Shown in pieces: positions 45,717 through 57,303 of a stretch of 64,000 nucleotides of DNA (positions are counted from its first letter, which is position 1; the number at the start of each line of letters is the position of its first letter). Location: positions 30,012,716 to 30,076,715 of the forward strand of contig OZ022258.1 of assembly GCA_963978905.1 (NCBI GenBank). The letters are read 5' to 3'. The position numbers were made by a program, and so were the translations under genes. This DNA comes from Trichostrongylus colubriformis (Eukaryota; Nematoda; Chromadorea; Rhabditida; Trichostrongylidae). The notes under the pieces were generated by a model. The model was not told where the DNA came from. It made no database searches and was given only the letters and a program-made list of their open reading frames with translations.

Positions 45717-46142
45717 AGAGGAGGGCAGTTTTGGTTTACGGTGTGGGAGAACGGTGGCTGCAATGCACACATGGCACTTTGGCAAGGCGCGAAAGTGAAG
45801 TAATTAGGTTTTAGTTGCGATCACACTTTTTTCTTTCGCTTTCGCTTATTCTTCACTCAATTGTTTTACTTGTTTGTTGCTGTGTGTTGTTTCACTTATT
45901 TCACATCATCACAAAGGAATGAAACACACCCTAGGAGACAACAAAGTACATCTCTACAGCGGACAACTCGGAAAGTCAGTGTGATGATGCGAATGTGGTG
46001 CGAATGCACATCACAGCGCTGCGCTTTTGAATCCGGATATTTCCACCGATTATCGATCCTAACTTTGAATGTTCGTTACAAATTAATCATTACTTTGCAT
46101 CTTCCTCTTTCTTCGGATCTCTTCCGGTTCCTTTAAAGCAGA
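45717..46142. repeat. Interspersed repeat, copy 1 (pair with 50188-50650)
   Basis: Shares AGCGGACAACTCGGAAAGTCAGTGTG, ATTTTCACCGATTATCG-type and CATCTTCCTCTT.TTCGGA phrases with 50471-50650, and GGGGGCA.TTTTGG.TACG with 50195. The copies are well diverged. The small + frame at 45861-46136 lies inside and is not supported as a gene. Confidence 0.6.
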
Positions 46143-46156
46143 TAGGGCACTATTCA

Positions 46157-46898
46157 ACTATCACTACCCCAGATACCGTGAGTTGGTCAAAAAAAATTTT
46201 CGCTGAAACTTTGCCTAGACGGGTTATTTGGGGTGCTAATCACAAATATGACATTCGTTTTTGGCGTTTGCACAACTTGGTGCAATTGCACCATGTTGAT
46301 GCAACAACTCGTTTTCACCTGAATCGCTAAAATTCCGTCCAGGGTTCTTATTTGGGGTGCTGGTCACGGATATGACATCCGTTCGAAGTGCTAGCGTCGT
46401 TTAGTTCCATTATGGTGCTAATACATGTAATAGGGGCACCACACTGTTCCCGCAAGTTTTGCCTAAGCCCTGAGATGGAAGGGTACCTTTATTCCCCTTC
46501 AAGGCTTAGGCGTAAATATACATTAGAGTGTGCAATGATGGTTGTAGGGTAGTATCAGATTAAAGACGGCAGCGGAAAGATATCGCTCTCTAACTGTATA
46601 AGCACTGAGCAAAAATGAACATGACTGGCGCAATCTTGAAAGGCGCCGAAAACGGCGCTCGCGCTGAAAACCAATGTCATATTCGTGATCAGCACCCCAA
46701 ATAACCACTCTGGACAAAGTTTCACCGATTTTGGTGAAAACGAGTTGTTGCACCAACGTGGTGCAATTGCACCAAATTGGCGCAAACGCCAAAAACGGAT
46801 ATCATGTTCGTAATCAGCACCCCAAATAACCCTCCTGGGCGAAGTTTCAGCGAAAATTATTTTTTTGACCAACTCACGGTATCTGTGGTAATGATAGT
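46157..46898. mobile_element. Foldback element, ~740 bp
   Basis: Arms of about 245 bp (46157-46400 and 46650-46898) are imperfect reverse complements. They include ACCGTGAGTTGGTC, GGGTTATTTGGGGTGCT and ATATGACAT. Within the arms the segment GGGGTGCT..TCAC..ATATGACAT occurs twice on each side. Non-coding; the minus frames 46523-47079 run through it and are not genes. Confidence 0.75.
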
Positions 46899-47268
46899 GC
46901 CGCAGATAGTAATAAACGAAAACACATGAACGCACTTCGAATATGCTATCGCAGAGGCACCGGTGATGAAGCCTATTCGATGATGGTTCTGACAAGGTTA
47001 AGCATTGGTTGAATAAGCCCCAGCAAAGTTCATTGGATGGTATACGGTGAGCAGTAATCGACAAATGTCTCACAGTCATTAATAAGTAGAGATTGTCTGT
47101 CTTGCAGATGTTGACGCGAGACTTGCATTTTTCAAAAGAATTTTGCCTGCGCTATGTTTGACACTGACGGTTTCTGATTCCGGTTCATCAAACGGGTAAA
47201 TCCAACCACAGCCTACGTGAAGGTGGAACGACCACTACTCAAGAATGCTTCACAAAACGTCCAGTTTC

Positions 47269-48378
47269 TTACTAGGGAAGGTATTTTACTTCCCATGGAA
47301 CTTTGAAATGAGACCCGAGTGGATCGAAAGAGCTTCGAACGCTGATTATAACTGTGAAAACCAAAATTGCTACATAGCATTCTGAAGAGAGTTACGAGGG
47401 GTCAAAGTTTGCCTGTGACTTGCCTGTGGCATCTCAATGGCGAGGCGCTTCGTCATCAGCATGACTAGCGGTGAGCCAGTTATAACCCCCGTGGCTCAGG
47501 GGTAGTTCTCCGGTTCTGCATTCGCGAGATCGTGTGTTTGCTTCCCGCCGGTGCGGCTTTTTTTGCATTTTGTGTTTCATTGTCAGTAAGTGCTTTTCTT
47601 TCACTTCTAAACGTTTCCTTGTATGATATTCGCGCGTAGGGGGCCGAATTACCCCTCTGGGCAAATTTCCAGCCGGATACAGTTTTTGGCCCAACTTCGG
47701 AAAATTGGGGGTGGCCAGGGGTTAAGTAGGACTTTTTGAATTTCCTTCCACAAAAAATCCTGCAAGTTGAACAAGATAACCTGAACATACCTATCACACT
47801 TGCCCATCACACTAAACGCACGTAACAAGCGCCAAATAAGAGCATTTGCTGGGCAAGGGTCAACGACTACTCCTTTGTTGAATGGGTTGCCAGCCAATAG
47901 CCCATCAATTTTTCCGAGATTTGGTCAAATTCTCGAATTGGCTGAAAACTTGTCCCATTGGGTGATTTGATCCCCTGAACACGAAAATCACACTGGTTTT
48001 GCGTGAAAACGTATGGCTCACGCGCTATGGGCTCCCAAACATACCATGAAATGGTATTAATCTTTTTTTTTTAGAAAAACCGTCAAAACTTCATTCAGGT
48101 AATTGTTTGACAGATTCTGAATACAGATTTGAGATCAGCATTCAAAAGCGCGAACAATGGTATGTGTCATATTGCAAATGGCCATTTCGACAAACCGTCT
48201 GATGGCAAAGTGCCTCGCCAATGAGGTGTCACAGGCAAACTTTGACCCCTCGTAACTCGCTTCAGGATGCCATTTAGCAATTTTGGTTTTCACAGTTATA
48301 ATCAGCGTTCAAAGCTCTATCGATCCCCCTGGGTCCCATTTCAAAGTTCCATGGGAAGTAAAATACCTTCCCTAGTTA
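47269..48378. mobile_element. PIF/Harbinger-type foldback element with TTA duplication
   Basis: Element 47272-48375 begins CTAGGGAAGGTATTTTACTT and ends with the complement. Arms are about 185 bp. Both sides carry TTA (47269-47271, 48376-48378), the usual PIF/Harbinger target duplication. The interior holds a tRNA-like segment and a stretch ending in a T-run but no transposase. Confidence 0.7.
47486..47567 (+). ncRNA. tRNA-like / pol III promoter remnant
   Basis: CCCCGTGGCTCAGGGGTAG contains a good A box (TGGCTCAGGGG, 47492-47502). About 40 bases on there is a degenerate B box (GTTTGCTTCCC), then a TTTTTTTT terminator. The anticodon arm does not fold well, so a tRNA-derived SINE or tRNA pseudogene is more likely than a working tRNA. 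Confidence 0.3.
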
Positions 48379-49712
48379 GTACGGTCCCGTAAACACATTT
48401 GTATAGCTGAAACGATGATGTTCCTCAACGTATGAGCTATCAGGGCAGAAAATTCGCGTTGCTACAGTCGGTACTCGATGCAATAGGTACGAGATGTATT
48501 GGTCGGGTCGTAAAAGGATAAAGGGGTCCGACGCCTTATTTTTCACATGGTCGTTTTAGGACCCATCTAATACAGCGTTCTCATCGCACCCTTTGCTTCG
48601 TGCAGTAAATGAAAAAAGACCGTGTTGAAAGCAGACTAATGCTTATGGCAGAAATTAGCATGGTCTTCGAATGGGGAGTTCTCACATTCTCTTTCGATGA
48701 AGTGTCTTTCTTCCATATTGAACTAAACATTTTCCCATCATTTCACTTTGTACAAATTCGAAATCTTTGCGAACTACCTGCAACCACATCCAAAGAACAG
48801 AGCATCTGAAGATTGACAGGCATAAAGGAGAATAGAAAGGGAAATGGGCAAAGTCGCTCGCATCATCTGAAATGACTTTACCTGGGAGCATGACTAGTTA
48901 TACAACTGAGAGAGGAAACAGTTTCGAAACCACGATCATAATGCACTATGACGCTGTAAGCCAAAACTCTGAAGTGAAATCATCGCTCCCGAATTGGATA
49001 AGGGATGAAAGCGATACGCTGGATCACAAAAGGTCGGATGTGAAACAATACGATTAACGGAACCGAGAGACGACGCGCACATCACTCTTCGGTCTGTGGT
49101 CCCCTATACGACTGTATGGGCTATCCACCACTGCAAAGATGCAGTTCAAGATCTAAGATCGAACAAATTCGCGTAATTTGTCTACGCAGTCAACAGATAG
49201 TGAAAAGGTCGAGGAACTGATCAACAGAAACAAGCCAAGCGATTCGATGGTTCGATCCATAAGGTCCCTGCGCTAATTATTTGAGCTTTCACACATGTTT
49301 TAGGAGCATATGTGTTAATTCATTACACTTAAACTTCTTTCACCTTATCTGGCTCCTTAATCCGGTTCAGTAATATCGGCATCGAGACGCGAACCTGAAT
49401 GGCACTGATTATGATAGCTGCTGATTACCTCCGCAGTCCACTTTGTGAAAGTTGTTACAAGTATGCTGAGTTGGGGGATCCGTCCAAATTCTCTGGAGAA
49501 GTAAAGCGCAATGTAATAGCCAGACGAGACAATCTCTTGATCATTAGATTGCTAGTTCTTTCGATACGCAATTTTTATGAACTTCTCTGAATGTTCATCC
49601 ATCAGGCGAGCTGTCTAAAAACTGTATGGGAATAAGAACAGGACGATGTCCCTATGACGAAAGTCTGAATTTTCTGTATTTTCTCTTTTTCAATGGCTAG
49701 CGTGTTTCCTTA
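48379..49712. other. No gene seen
   Basis: Short frames without motifs. GGTTCGATCC near 49250 matches a tRNA B box and an A-box-like TAGTGAAAAGG precedes it, but no cloverleaf forms. Confidence 0.35.
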
Positions 49713-50187
49713 GGCACTATTTACCCAAAGCTACCCCACTACCTCTCCAACCGATGTGGTCGAAGAGGTGATTTTTGGAGAACCCTTCAATTTAGCTGCA
49801 AACTTTCACCCAGGGATATTTCGACCCGTAGAACATCAATATGACATTCGGTTGGCGCGAGACCGCTTGGCGCCCGCGCCACAGGCGCCGGCGCCAAAAT
49901 GGGGTGAATCATCGAACTCGCTCAAAATTTGTCCCAAGCGGTATTTTCACCAGTAAAACACGAATATGACATCCGTTTGGCAAGAAACCTTGGCCAAAAT
50001 GGAGTGACGTCGGCGCTATGGCGCAGGCGCCAAGCAGTTTCGCGCTAAACGAATGTCATATTCGCGTTCTACGGGTCGAATTACCCCCGGGTAGAGGTTT
50101 GCAGCCAAGTCGGAAAGTTTTCCAAAAATCACCTTCTCGACCACATCGGTTGGAGAGGTAGTGGGGTAGCTCTGGCTTAATAATGCC
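49713..50187. mobile_element. Foldback element, 475 bp
   Basis: Arms of about 150 bp start GGCACTATT..CC..AGCTACCCC and include AACCGATGTGGTCGA, CTACGGGTCGAA and ATATGACATTCG. The centre has alternating GGCGCC-rich palindromes. It shares ATATGACATTCG-type subterminal phrases with the element at 46157 and abuts the repeat copy at 50188. Confidence 0.75.
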
Positions 50188-50650
50188 AAAACACCAGAAG
50201 GGGGGCAATTTTGGCCTACGCTAGAACAGACGTAATTGGGACGAGATTAAGTGGCCGCCATTGCACAAACTTGCCAATACGCCTTGGCATGGTGCCAATG
50301 TGCAATGGCACCATGCTTCTAATATAAAGTTATTTTTTCCTTTTACTTATTCCTTTGTTCTTTCTTGTATTGTTACTAGATGTTCCTACATGAATGGTAA
50401 TGTAGTTGGGAATGGCTACTCCACTGCGCTGGAAGTCAGGTGCTACAACTAACGTTGGCCCGTGGCCCCGCCTACAGCGGACAACTCGGAAAGTCAGTGT
50501 GTTGATGCGAATGCGAATACACTCCACAGCGTCCCGCTCTTGATTCCGGTTTTTTCACCGATTATCGCTTCTAACCTTTAGTGTTCGTTACAAAATGCTC
50601 AATTCTTTGCATCTTCCTCTTGTTTCGGAACCCTTCCGGTTCCCTTAGAC
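50188..50650. repeat. Interspersed repeat, copy 2
   Basis: Diverged copy of 45717-46142: GGGGGCAATTTTGGCCTACG at the left, then GGACAACTCGGAAAGTCAGTGTG at 50479 and GATTCCGGTTTTTTCACCGATTATCG downstream. The start carries the CACCAGAAGGGGG phrase shared with 12600 and 56900. Confidence 0.6.
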
Positions 50651-50930
50651 TAGCGGCTCGACTACGTGCTTCCTCTCCAGTACCACACCACGACGACTTC
50701 TATAGTGCCACAATCCCGGGTAAAGTCGAAGACTTACCAGCCGATAGTACGTTGTTCGGTCTTGAGCACAGACTTTGATCATTTCGAACTATTTCAGCTC
50801 TTTCAGCTTTTAGCTCAAGCTTGAGCCTATCGCTTTTAAATTTTGGGATCTTGTTTTGTGGATTTGAAACTATCACCTGCTTCAAATGATTAACTTTTCG
50901 AAATCACAGCAAATAGTACATGTACGCATG

Positions 50931-51089
50931 TACAGTCCATTTTGGGAAAACTGACGGGGCGTGTCCCACGGACTTAGATGAACGTGTATCAAACTCTTTC
51001 AACTCTCTCACCCCGCCACACACTCTCACTCTGGCCATCCACCCAAATCCGCAGGACCCGCCCCGTCAGTTTTTCCGAAATGGACTGTA
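50931..51089. mobile_element. TA-target MITE (Tc1/mariner type), copy 2
   Basis: A 155-bp element (50933-51087) begins CAGTCCATTTTGGGAAAACTG and ends with a near-perfect complement. TA flanks both ends. Its interior (GATGAACGTGTATCAAACT, CCCGCCAC.CACTCTCACTCT) matches the copy at 8165-8341. Confidence 0.85.
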
Positions 51090-53324
51090 CACACATTGTC
51101 TGTTGATCGCATTCACCATTCATTAATGATTTTTAACAGATGTGGCGCACCCTGGTGATGGTTTGACAATTACGCAAAGATATGAGGTTCCCAGCGATGA
51201 AGTGAAGATAAGTGCTCCTACGCAATGCATCATTGCATGAACTGTTATAGGCAGTTCAAGGAATCGATTGCAACCACAGGTAAGAGCTATCGTGTAATCG
51301 TTCCGAAACACGCTTGCATCCATTCCCATTTGCTTACACCATAGCTGATCACATTTGCTTACACCATAGCAAGTCAGCTTGCGGCAGCTGCCTTTCAGCT
51401 TTTCCCCGCTTTCAGTAACTGCTCAGACTAAGAGATGTGGCTGCTTTGAAATCGCTTAGTACAGACTACCATCTCTTGTTGAAATGTCCTTAATGAGGGA
51501 GGGAATGAAGAATGACATCACGAGGATAAGTTTGCAGCAACGAATCTCCTCAGCAATCACGAGACCATCCGGCTGCTTGCGCATGTACACTGACCTTTCC
51601 TCATGGCACTTTCCTATTTTTGTTAAATACTAATGATACAAATGAATCTCTAAGTTTTGTGAAGTGCGGAAGGTTAACATCGGTAGAATGAAAAAAGAAA
51701 CTTTATGTCGAGAAGATATTACACTTATTCCCTACTTTATGGAGCGTACATTTGTATCAGTGGGACCTCCGAGAAGAAATGGCGCCTCACACTGTCATCA
51801 CTGTCCAAAAGTCAAGGATACGTAGCGAAAGTGTTCGTGAAAAAGCGAGCCTAGCAGCGCAGCTTCACCTTTTGCAGGGATGTGTCTGTGTAGTGGACCT
51901 CATGGACGAGATATAAGATGTTATTTGATGGCTGGGACAGCGAGGCATCGAGGTGTAGAAGGAGGGTCAGGGAAGCGGCAATCGATGCAGCCACAGCAGA
52001 TGCTGCTCCTCTCCCCTCATCACTCTTTCCCTATGCAAAGATTCTTCTTAACATTTCTGCAAGCGAGGTTTTCTCTATACTATTAATAGATACATACAAA
52101 AATGTGATTTTGCGAACTGACATCGACTTCTGCGGTCTTATCTCTTTGTAAATTATAGTGTTGTATTCAGATAATATGAATAACTGCACAGGCAACTACT
52201 CCGCTCGATTGCGTAGTCGAACGAAGCAGCCCGTTTACACCTCGGACAAACGGGCTAAATTCACACAGCGAGAAAACAAGAAGTAATTTTTTGCTGTTAA
52301 CTTCACCTTCTCAAAAATTAGTGATTGGCTCGTACAAAACAATATCTAGTATTCCTTCAGTTACTCTCCTGCAATACTCCTTCACCTACTCCATTTATTG
52401 GTTCGCTTAACTATCCTGCTCTTGATTTTCTTTGGGTTTTTCAACCAGCTATACTATAAATATAGTAACTAATTAGCAGGGAAGCTACCTAAATTATGTG
52501 GCCATCAACATTATTGGGGTTGCAATGAGTACTGTGGGGGCCGAAGTACTGCGATGGTTGCTGTTTATAACATTAAAGGCTCTTCAGTGGTTGTCTGTTT
52601 ATTTAATAGGTGTTAAATGAAGAACCATACGAGCATGACCACTCCTGATGGTATGCCTCGATTCTTGTTACGATCACTCTTCTGGCCCTATCAGCGGTCA
52701 TGGTTTCCGGAGAGACCTGTGACTTGGTTTTTTTTTCAAATTTTATTACAATTTTCCAGTATAGCAGATCACTGCCTGTCACTCCATTATCGAAGGCATC
52801 GCGATCGATCCGTTAAATAATGTTTAGCTAACGATAAGTTATAGACCAAAAGACCTAGCTTGAATTTGTTTAAATTGTGGCTTGTTTCCTAAAGCCTTTT
52901 CATCGACTGTTGTTCCTTTGGCTTTACCATTTTAATAAATTTCCATTGAAAAAGTATCGTTTCCGAAACTGGATCAATCGCTGATGTAAGTTCTTCTGTG
53001 TCAGATATCCTGCGAGTTTGCAGCTGCAGAAACGTTTTTTTTATGCCCTGAGAGCACTTAGATACACACTTCTCACTTTATTTTTTCGCTCAGGTGTACA
53101 AAGCAGCAGCATCTTGAGCCTCACTGATAAGTAGCAACTAGTGGCTCCTGCTATGAAAAATTGGATTAGCCGCTTCTATCACTCCAAATATCCGGCATAT
53201 CTCCTCAGCTTCTGCCAGGAAAGCTATTGTAGTGGGAACGTCGTGTCATGGAGTTGGCACTCTGAAACCTTGAACCACGTTTCGGTGTTAGCAGCCTCCA
53301 TCATAAGCGCAGCTTATGCCGAAA
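51090..53324. other. No gene seen
   Basis: Open frames at 51880-52151 and 52617-52820 have no domain, signal peptide or splice support. Composition and lack of motifs suggest intergenic or intronic DNA. Confidence 0.35.
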
Positions 53325-54157
53325 TATTAGGTTGTCCTAAAAGTCTTGTAGGATTTTTTCGATCATCACTTTTTACTATTTTTTCCAACAAAGGCCAATC
53401 AGGCAACAACGTATTCACCATTGTTATCGTCATGGGTTCTGAGAGTCAAAGAAGTCAGCGATCGTCTTTGTAAGCATGTCATAATCAGCGAATTTTCTCT
53501 TGGCCAGGAAGGATTTAAGAGGATGGGTGAGGTGATGATCAGGAGGAGCAATGTCTGGAGAGTATGGCGGGTGGGGCAGCACATCTCAGCCGGGCTCCTG
53601 TAGCCTGGCCTGGGTACACTTCGCGACGTATGGGTGGGCGTTGTCATGAAGGAGGGTGACCGCGGACCTTCTCAGGCGCTTTACTCGAATAGCCATGGCG
53701 ATCTGCTGGAGCTGGTAGGTGTATGCGGAACCGGGTACTGTCTCGCCTTGTGCCAGCACCTCATAAAAAAGCATTCCTTCAGCGTCGCAGAAGTAGCACA
53801 ATCCTGAGCGGGGCTTGTCTTCTATAATATGTCAATCTCGCCGTTGCTGAAGCTGATGAGCCAGCGGCGCACGGTCACATAGCTCACACATCCCTTGCCC
53901 AATGCAGCGTTGATGGAATCGCGAGCTTCCGTCATTTGCTGCCCCAAGACCACTCATACTAGATGACACCGCGTGTTGGGTGGTATCGACTACGGACACT
54001 GTAGCTCTCTCCACGCAATCTGGTGGGTCAATATATATTTTACTAGAAAGCTTAGAGAACGTTCTACCATATTCCTGAACCGCCTAGACCTGCCTCTAAG
54101 TAAACAAAAGTTATTGATTTTTTGGAAAAATCCTACGACTTTTGGGACAACCTGATA
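53325..54157 (-). mobile_element. Internally deleted mariner element, minus strand
   Basis: Element 53327-54155 (829 bp) has ends TTAGGTTGTCCTAAAAGTC and TCAGGTTGTCCCAAAAGTC, with TA on both sides. On the minus strand, pieces of transposase appear in order but in different frames: HQRCIGQGMCELC and neighbours (53950-53830), then GMLFYEVLAQGETVPGSAYT and VTLLHDNAHPYVA (53770-53620, with the second catalytic Asp), then PHPPYSPDIAPPD (about 53580-53540, third catalytic region). At about 0.8 kb against the usual 1.3 kb, several hundred bases are missing. Inactive. Confidence 0.85.
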
Positions 54158-54479
54158 CTTGACCACACCACGCCATGTTGTTCTTCCAATAGCACCGCCT
54201 CATGCTACTATGAGATTAACTTTGATAATTCCAGAAAATTTGTAGTTATTCGGTTAACAACATGACTAGGGTACGCTTCTTTAAACATAAGCTCGTTACA
54301 CTGTAGTCTTAACGTTGCTCTTGGATCTTATAGAAGAGGATGTCTGAACTTGTGCTCGAGTAGATTTCATGGTACAAGCACATCCTAAAAACTCTCTGAT
54401 CATTAGAGATACCGAGTGGAATCAGATCTCATTCCATTCGTGATGTACACCAAAGCTTCCACGTTGAATAATTTATCAG

Positions 54480-54900
54480 TGAAGAGCGGAAAGATAATCA
54501 GGGATAATTAAAGGGAGCGGGAGTGATAAGGAGAGTGTGGAAACTGGGAATACGTGCCCTCTGAAACAAACCTTCAACTCTAGGAGAGATGGTGTGTAGC
54601 GGAACTCATATTGAAATAGTGCTGATTCGGGTCTTATCACGCTCCCGCAGCACGGTGTGTTGTTTTCCAGCTCATCAGCCGGGCGAGTTGCCGGCGAGGG
54701 CGGGACAACAACCGCGGCCCGCTGATTTAGCTTCTCTGTCCGTCTGCAGTCTATCCCTGCTAGTGACGCAGAGTGGCGAGAGATGAGAGAGATTTTCAGG
54801 TTCCCGTTTCTCACTTTCCTCGCAAGTCTACTTGTTCTTTATCTACTATTACATTGGTGATCACCGCTACATTCATATCCTATAATCTGCCGAATTTGCC
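54480..54900. repeat. Interspersed repeat, three-copy family (copy 1)
   Basis: Shares TTATCACGCTCCCGCAGCAC, GTCTGCAGTCTATCC, GGTTCCCG..CTC and TCATAT.C.A.AATCTGCC-type phrases with 60160-60530 and 61040-61360. The copies are strongly diverged. Open frames here are not supported as genes. Confidence 0.5.
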
Positions 54901-55136
54901 CCTTCAGGTGCCTTTCAAGGTTTTACAGTACTTTAGGAGCCCTTGTATGTAGGGTTGTAGAGTTGTAGAGACTCTTAAACAATTTGGAAAAATCCTTCAA
55001 GTCTGCTGGTACACCTAATATTTGATGATCTTTCCATATTCAGCCCAAACTACCCTTATCAATGCCTCCAACCACTCTAATTTAAGTATTTTGAATTTGT
55101 GATAAAGTGTGATTTCCTATGACTTTTTCTCATCAG

Positions 55137-55685
55137 GTGGATTCGATTTGTCACTGTGCTTGGATACATTTTCTTCGTATCCCTTCCCGCAGTATCACTT
55201 AGCGTCTACTATATCTACGTTTGGGATCCCGGATATATCAAAAAGGCAAGCCTTATTATTTACAAACATTTCCATAACATTTTGCTTTACTCTTACTCGT
55301 TTCAGTTTCCTCCAGAGATTATCAACAATTCATTACCAGTTCACAAGGCACCCATTATATCAATTCGGCCAGAGAGGGAAACTGATCCCGCGATCGTGCC
55401 ATCGGTGACTCATGCACACCAGAAAGATGGAGTATCGAATCCTAAGCCAATGGCGTTTGAATCTCCACACACACCGGATTTAGCGGCAATACTGGCAGAA
55501 GGTATGTTGATTTACGCACTACTCCGTAGAGGTCAACATCAAACCAAGGGAACATCTTATACTCGCCCACATTCCAAGACCGTTGCAATCCTCACACAGC
55601 TGTGCGTACACAATGGCGTCCAGATTTTCGCAACAAGTATTGGAAGAGCTTTACAAATGTACCACTCAATGGGAGCCGACTCTAG
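55137..55685 (+). CDS. InaF-motif membrane protein, 3' exons
   Basis: The exon from 55137 (acceptor CATCAG; phase leaves G to complete a Lys codon) encodes WIRFVTVLGYIFFVSLPAV, then SLSVYYIYVWDPGYIKK. This is the InaF motif, a single membrane helix starting KW(I/V)R and ending YY...W.P, known from Drosophila INAF (a TRP-channel accessory factor) and vertebrate INAFM1/2. Then either a 60-base GC-AG intron (55246-55305) or in-frame read-through leads to 55306-55501, a soluble tail rich in Pro, Glu and His. Donor GTATGT at 55502 and acceptor CACACAG give the last exon 55600-55685, encoding AVRTQWRPDFRNKYW and ending at TAG 55683-55685. All phases fit. The N-terminal exon lies upstream and was not identified. 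In the family the protein sits in the plasma membrane and supports channel function; that role here is inferred. Confidence 0.8.
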
Positions 55686-55829
55686 TTCTGATACTCGCTC
55701 ACTTCGCCGTGCTCTAGGAATATAGCGGAAAACTCATGCATCAGGAGCTGCTCGATTGGAATTCGAAACGAAGTTTCTGCCCTGGAATGTTTCTTTAGAT
55801 CTGTGTTGAGATCTATCTCCATCTGGATC

Positions 55830-57303
55830 TATTGGGTTGGAGAATAAGTCCCCGCCGTTTTTTTATCCCCCTTTTTCACATTGTTCCCATTATCTTTCGA
55901 CAGAGCTTATATATGCTTTCGATAGAGCTTTTTTTGCTCTACAAGACGATACCACTCTTCTTTTGTATCCTCTCAAATTTTAGCATGTAGGAATAAGTTT
56001 TTGCCTATTTTTCAATTCCAATTTGCGTAATGAAAACAAATTTTTCAGCACAGTGGTCTCTATCATTCGATAGAGCTCTTTTCGTTCAACAAAACAGTTT
56101 TTGTTAGAACTGTTACTGTTAGAACTGTTCACGGTTTTTGTTAGAACTAATTTTTGCCATTTTTTAGAACGCTTAAAGGCACCGGGAGGGGGCAAGGGCA
56201 GAATAACGTTTACGAAAACAATGGCGTCTGAAAACAAACATATGGGTTCGGTAGATACAATGTGTAACGAAACCGGCTTTGAAAAACGCGCCACAGGGCG
56301 CTATTTTCCCCCAGGGCGTGCTTCCGTCCGAACTGCAAGCTCCCGTGGCCGAGCCACGCTTCGTTCATTTTAAAGCTTGTCTTCAGCCTGATGTAACCTT
56401 ATTTTAGAATATTTCCTCCTTACTATTTTCTAGTGACATATTTCACTTGTTTACTTATGGATCTTCTTAATTGTGCATTTCTACACCTGAAAATCTCAGA
56501 AGGGTCAAGTAAAGACGGGGGGAGACGCAACTTTGCGTCGACGTCGAAGCTCCTTTCCCTTACTAGGCTTAGGCTAAAACTGATATCCCCTCCTCCCACA
56601 TTAAAAAGCATCTGTCAAAGCATTGGTCTCATCTGCTTTAGCCTAACCCTAGGAAGGGAAAGAAGCTTTGACGTGGGTGAAAACTTTGCGTCTCCCCACC
56701 CCCCCCCCCCCGACTTTATTTGACCCGTAAGTACATCTAGAAACAATATAAGAAAGAACAAAGTTAAAACTAAAAGGAAAAACAAATCTATATTAAAACC
56801 ATCTTCTTTTGGCACCATGCCAAGGCGTCAAATTGGCGAGTTTGTGCAATGGCGGCCACTCAAGCTCGTCCACACTACGTCTGTCCTACCGTAAGCCAAA
56901 ATTACCCCCTCCTGGTGTCTTTAAAAGTAGGCGAAATCGAGCATTTTCTACTTCATCTGTCGAAAATGCTCGATTTCGCCTACTTTTAAGCGTTCTAAAA
57001 AATGGCAAAAATTAGTTCTAACAAAAACCGTAAACGTTGTTTTGTAATGCGAAAAGAACTCTGTCGAATGATAGAGACCACTGTGCTAAAAAATTTGTTT
57101 TCATTACGCAATTTTGAATTGAAAAACAGGTAAAAACTTATTCCTACATGCTAAAATTTGAGAGGATACAAAAGAAGAGTGGTATCGTCTTGTAGAGCAA
57201 AAAAAGCTCTATCGGAAGCATATATAAGCTCTGTCGAAAGATAATGGGAACAATGTGAAAAGGGGGGATAAAAAACGGCGGGGACTTATTCCCCAACCCA
57301 ATA
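55830..57303. mobile_element. Long-TIR element with mariner-like ends
   Basis: Element 55832-57301 has ends TTGGGTTGG(A/G)GAATAAGTCC and TA on each side. Arms of about 315-345 bp (55832-56177 and 56988-57301) remain highly similar: GCTCTACAAGACGATACCAC, TTTTTGCCATTTTTTAGAACG. The interior carries the GGGTCAAATAAGG MITE at 56502 and a separate hairpin at 56928-56989 (GTAGGCGAAATCGAGCATTTT). No transposase is present. It lies 145 bp past the InaF stop codon. Confidence 0.8.
56502..56726. mobile_element. GGGTCAAATAAGG-family MITE, copy inside the long-TIR element
   Basis: A 225-bp hairpin with ends GGGTCAAGTAAAG and CTTTATTTGACCC. Both arms contain GACGCAA.TTTGCGTC-type and GAAGCT.CTTTCCC phrases, and a run of about 14 C follows on the right. 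It is nested in the element at 55832-57301. Confidence 0.75.

Noticed and set aside
46523..47079. Minus-strand frames of 89 and 174 codons
   Set aside because: They run through the foldback element at 46157-46898 and have no coding features.
49190..49260. GGTTCGATCC (perfect B box) with an upstream TAGTGAAAAGG resembling an A box
   Set aside because: No cloverleaf, acceptor stem or terminator can be formed around it; chance match.
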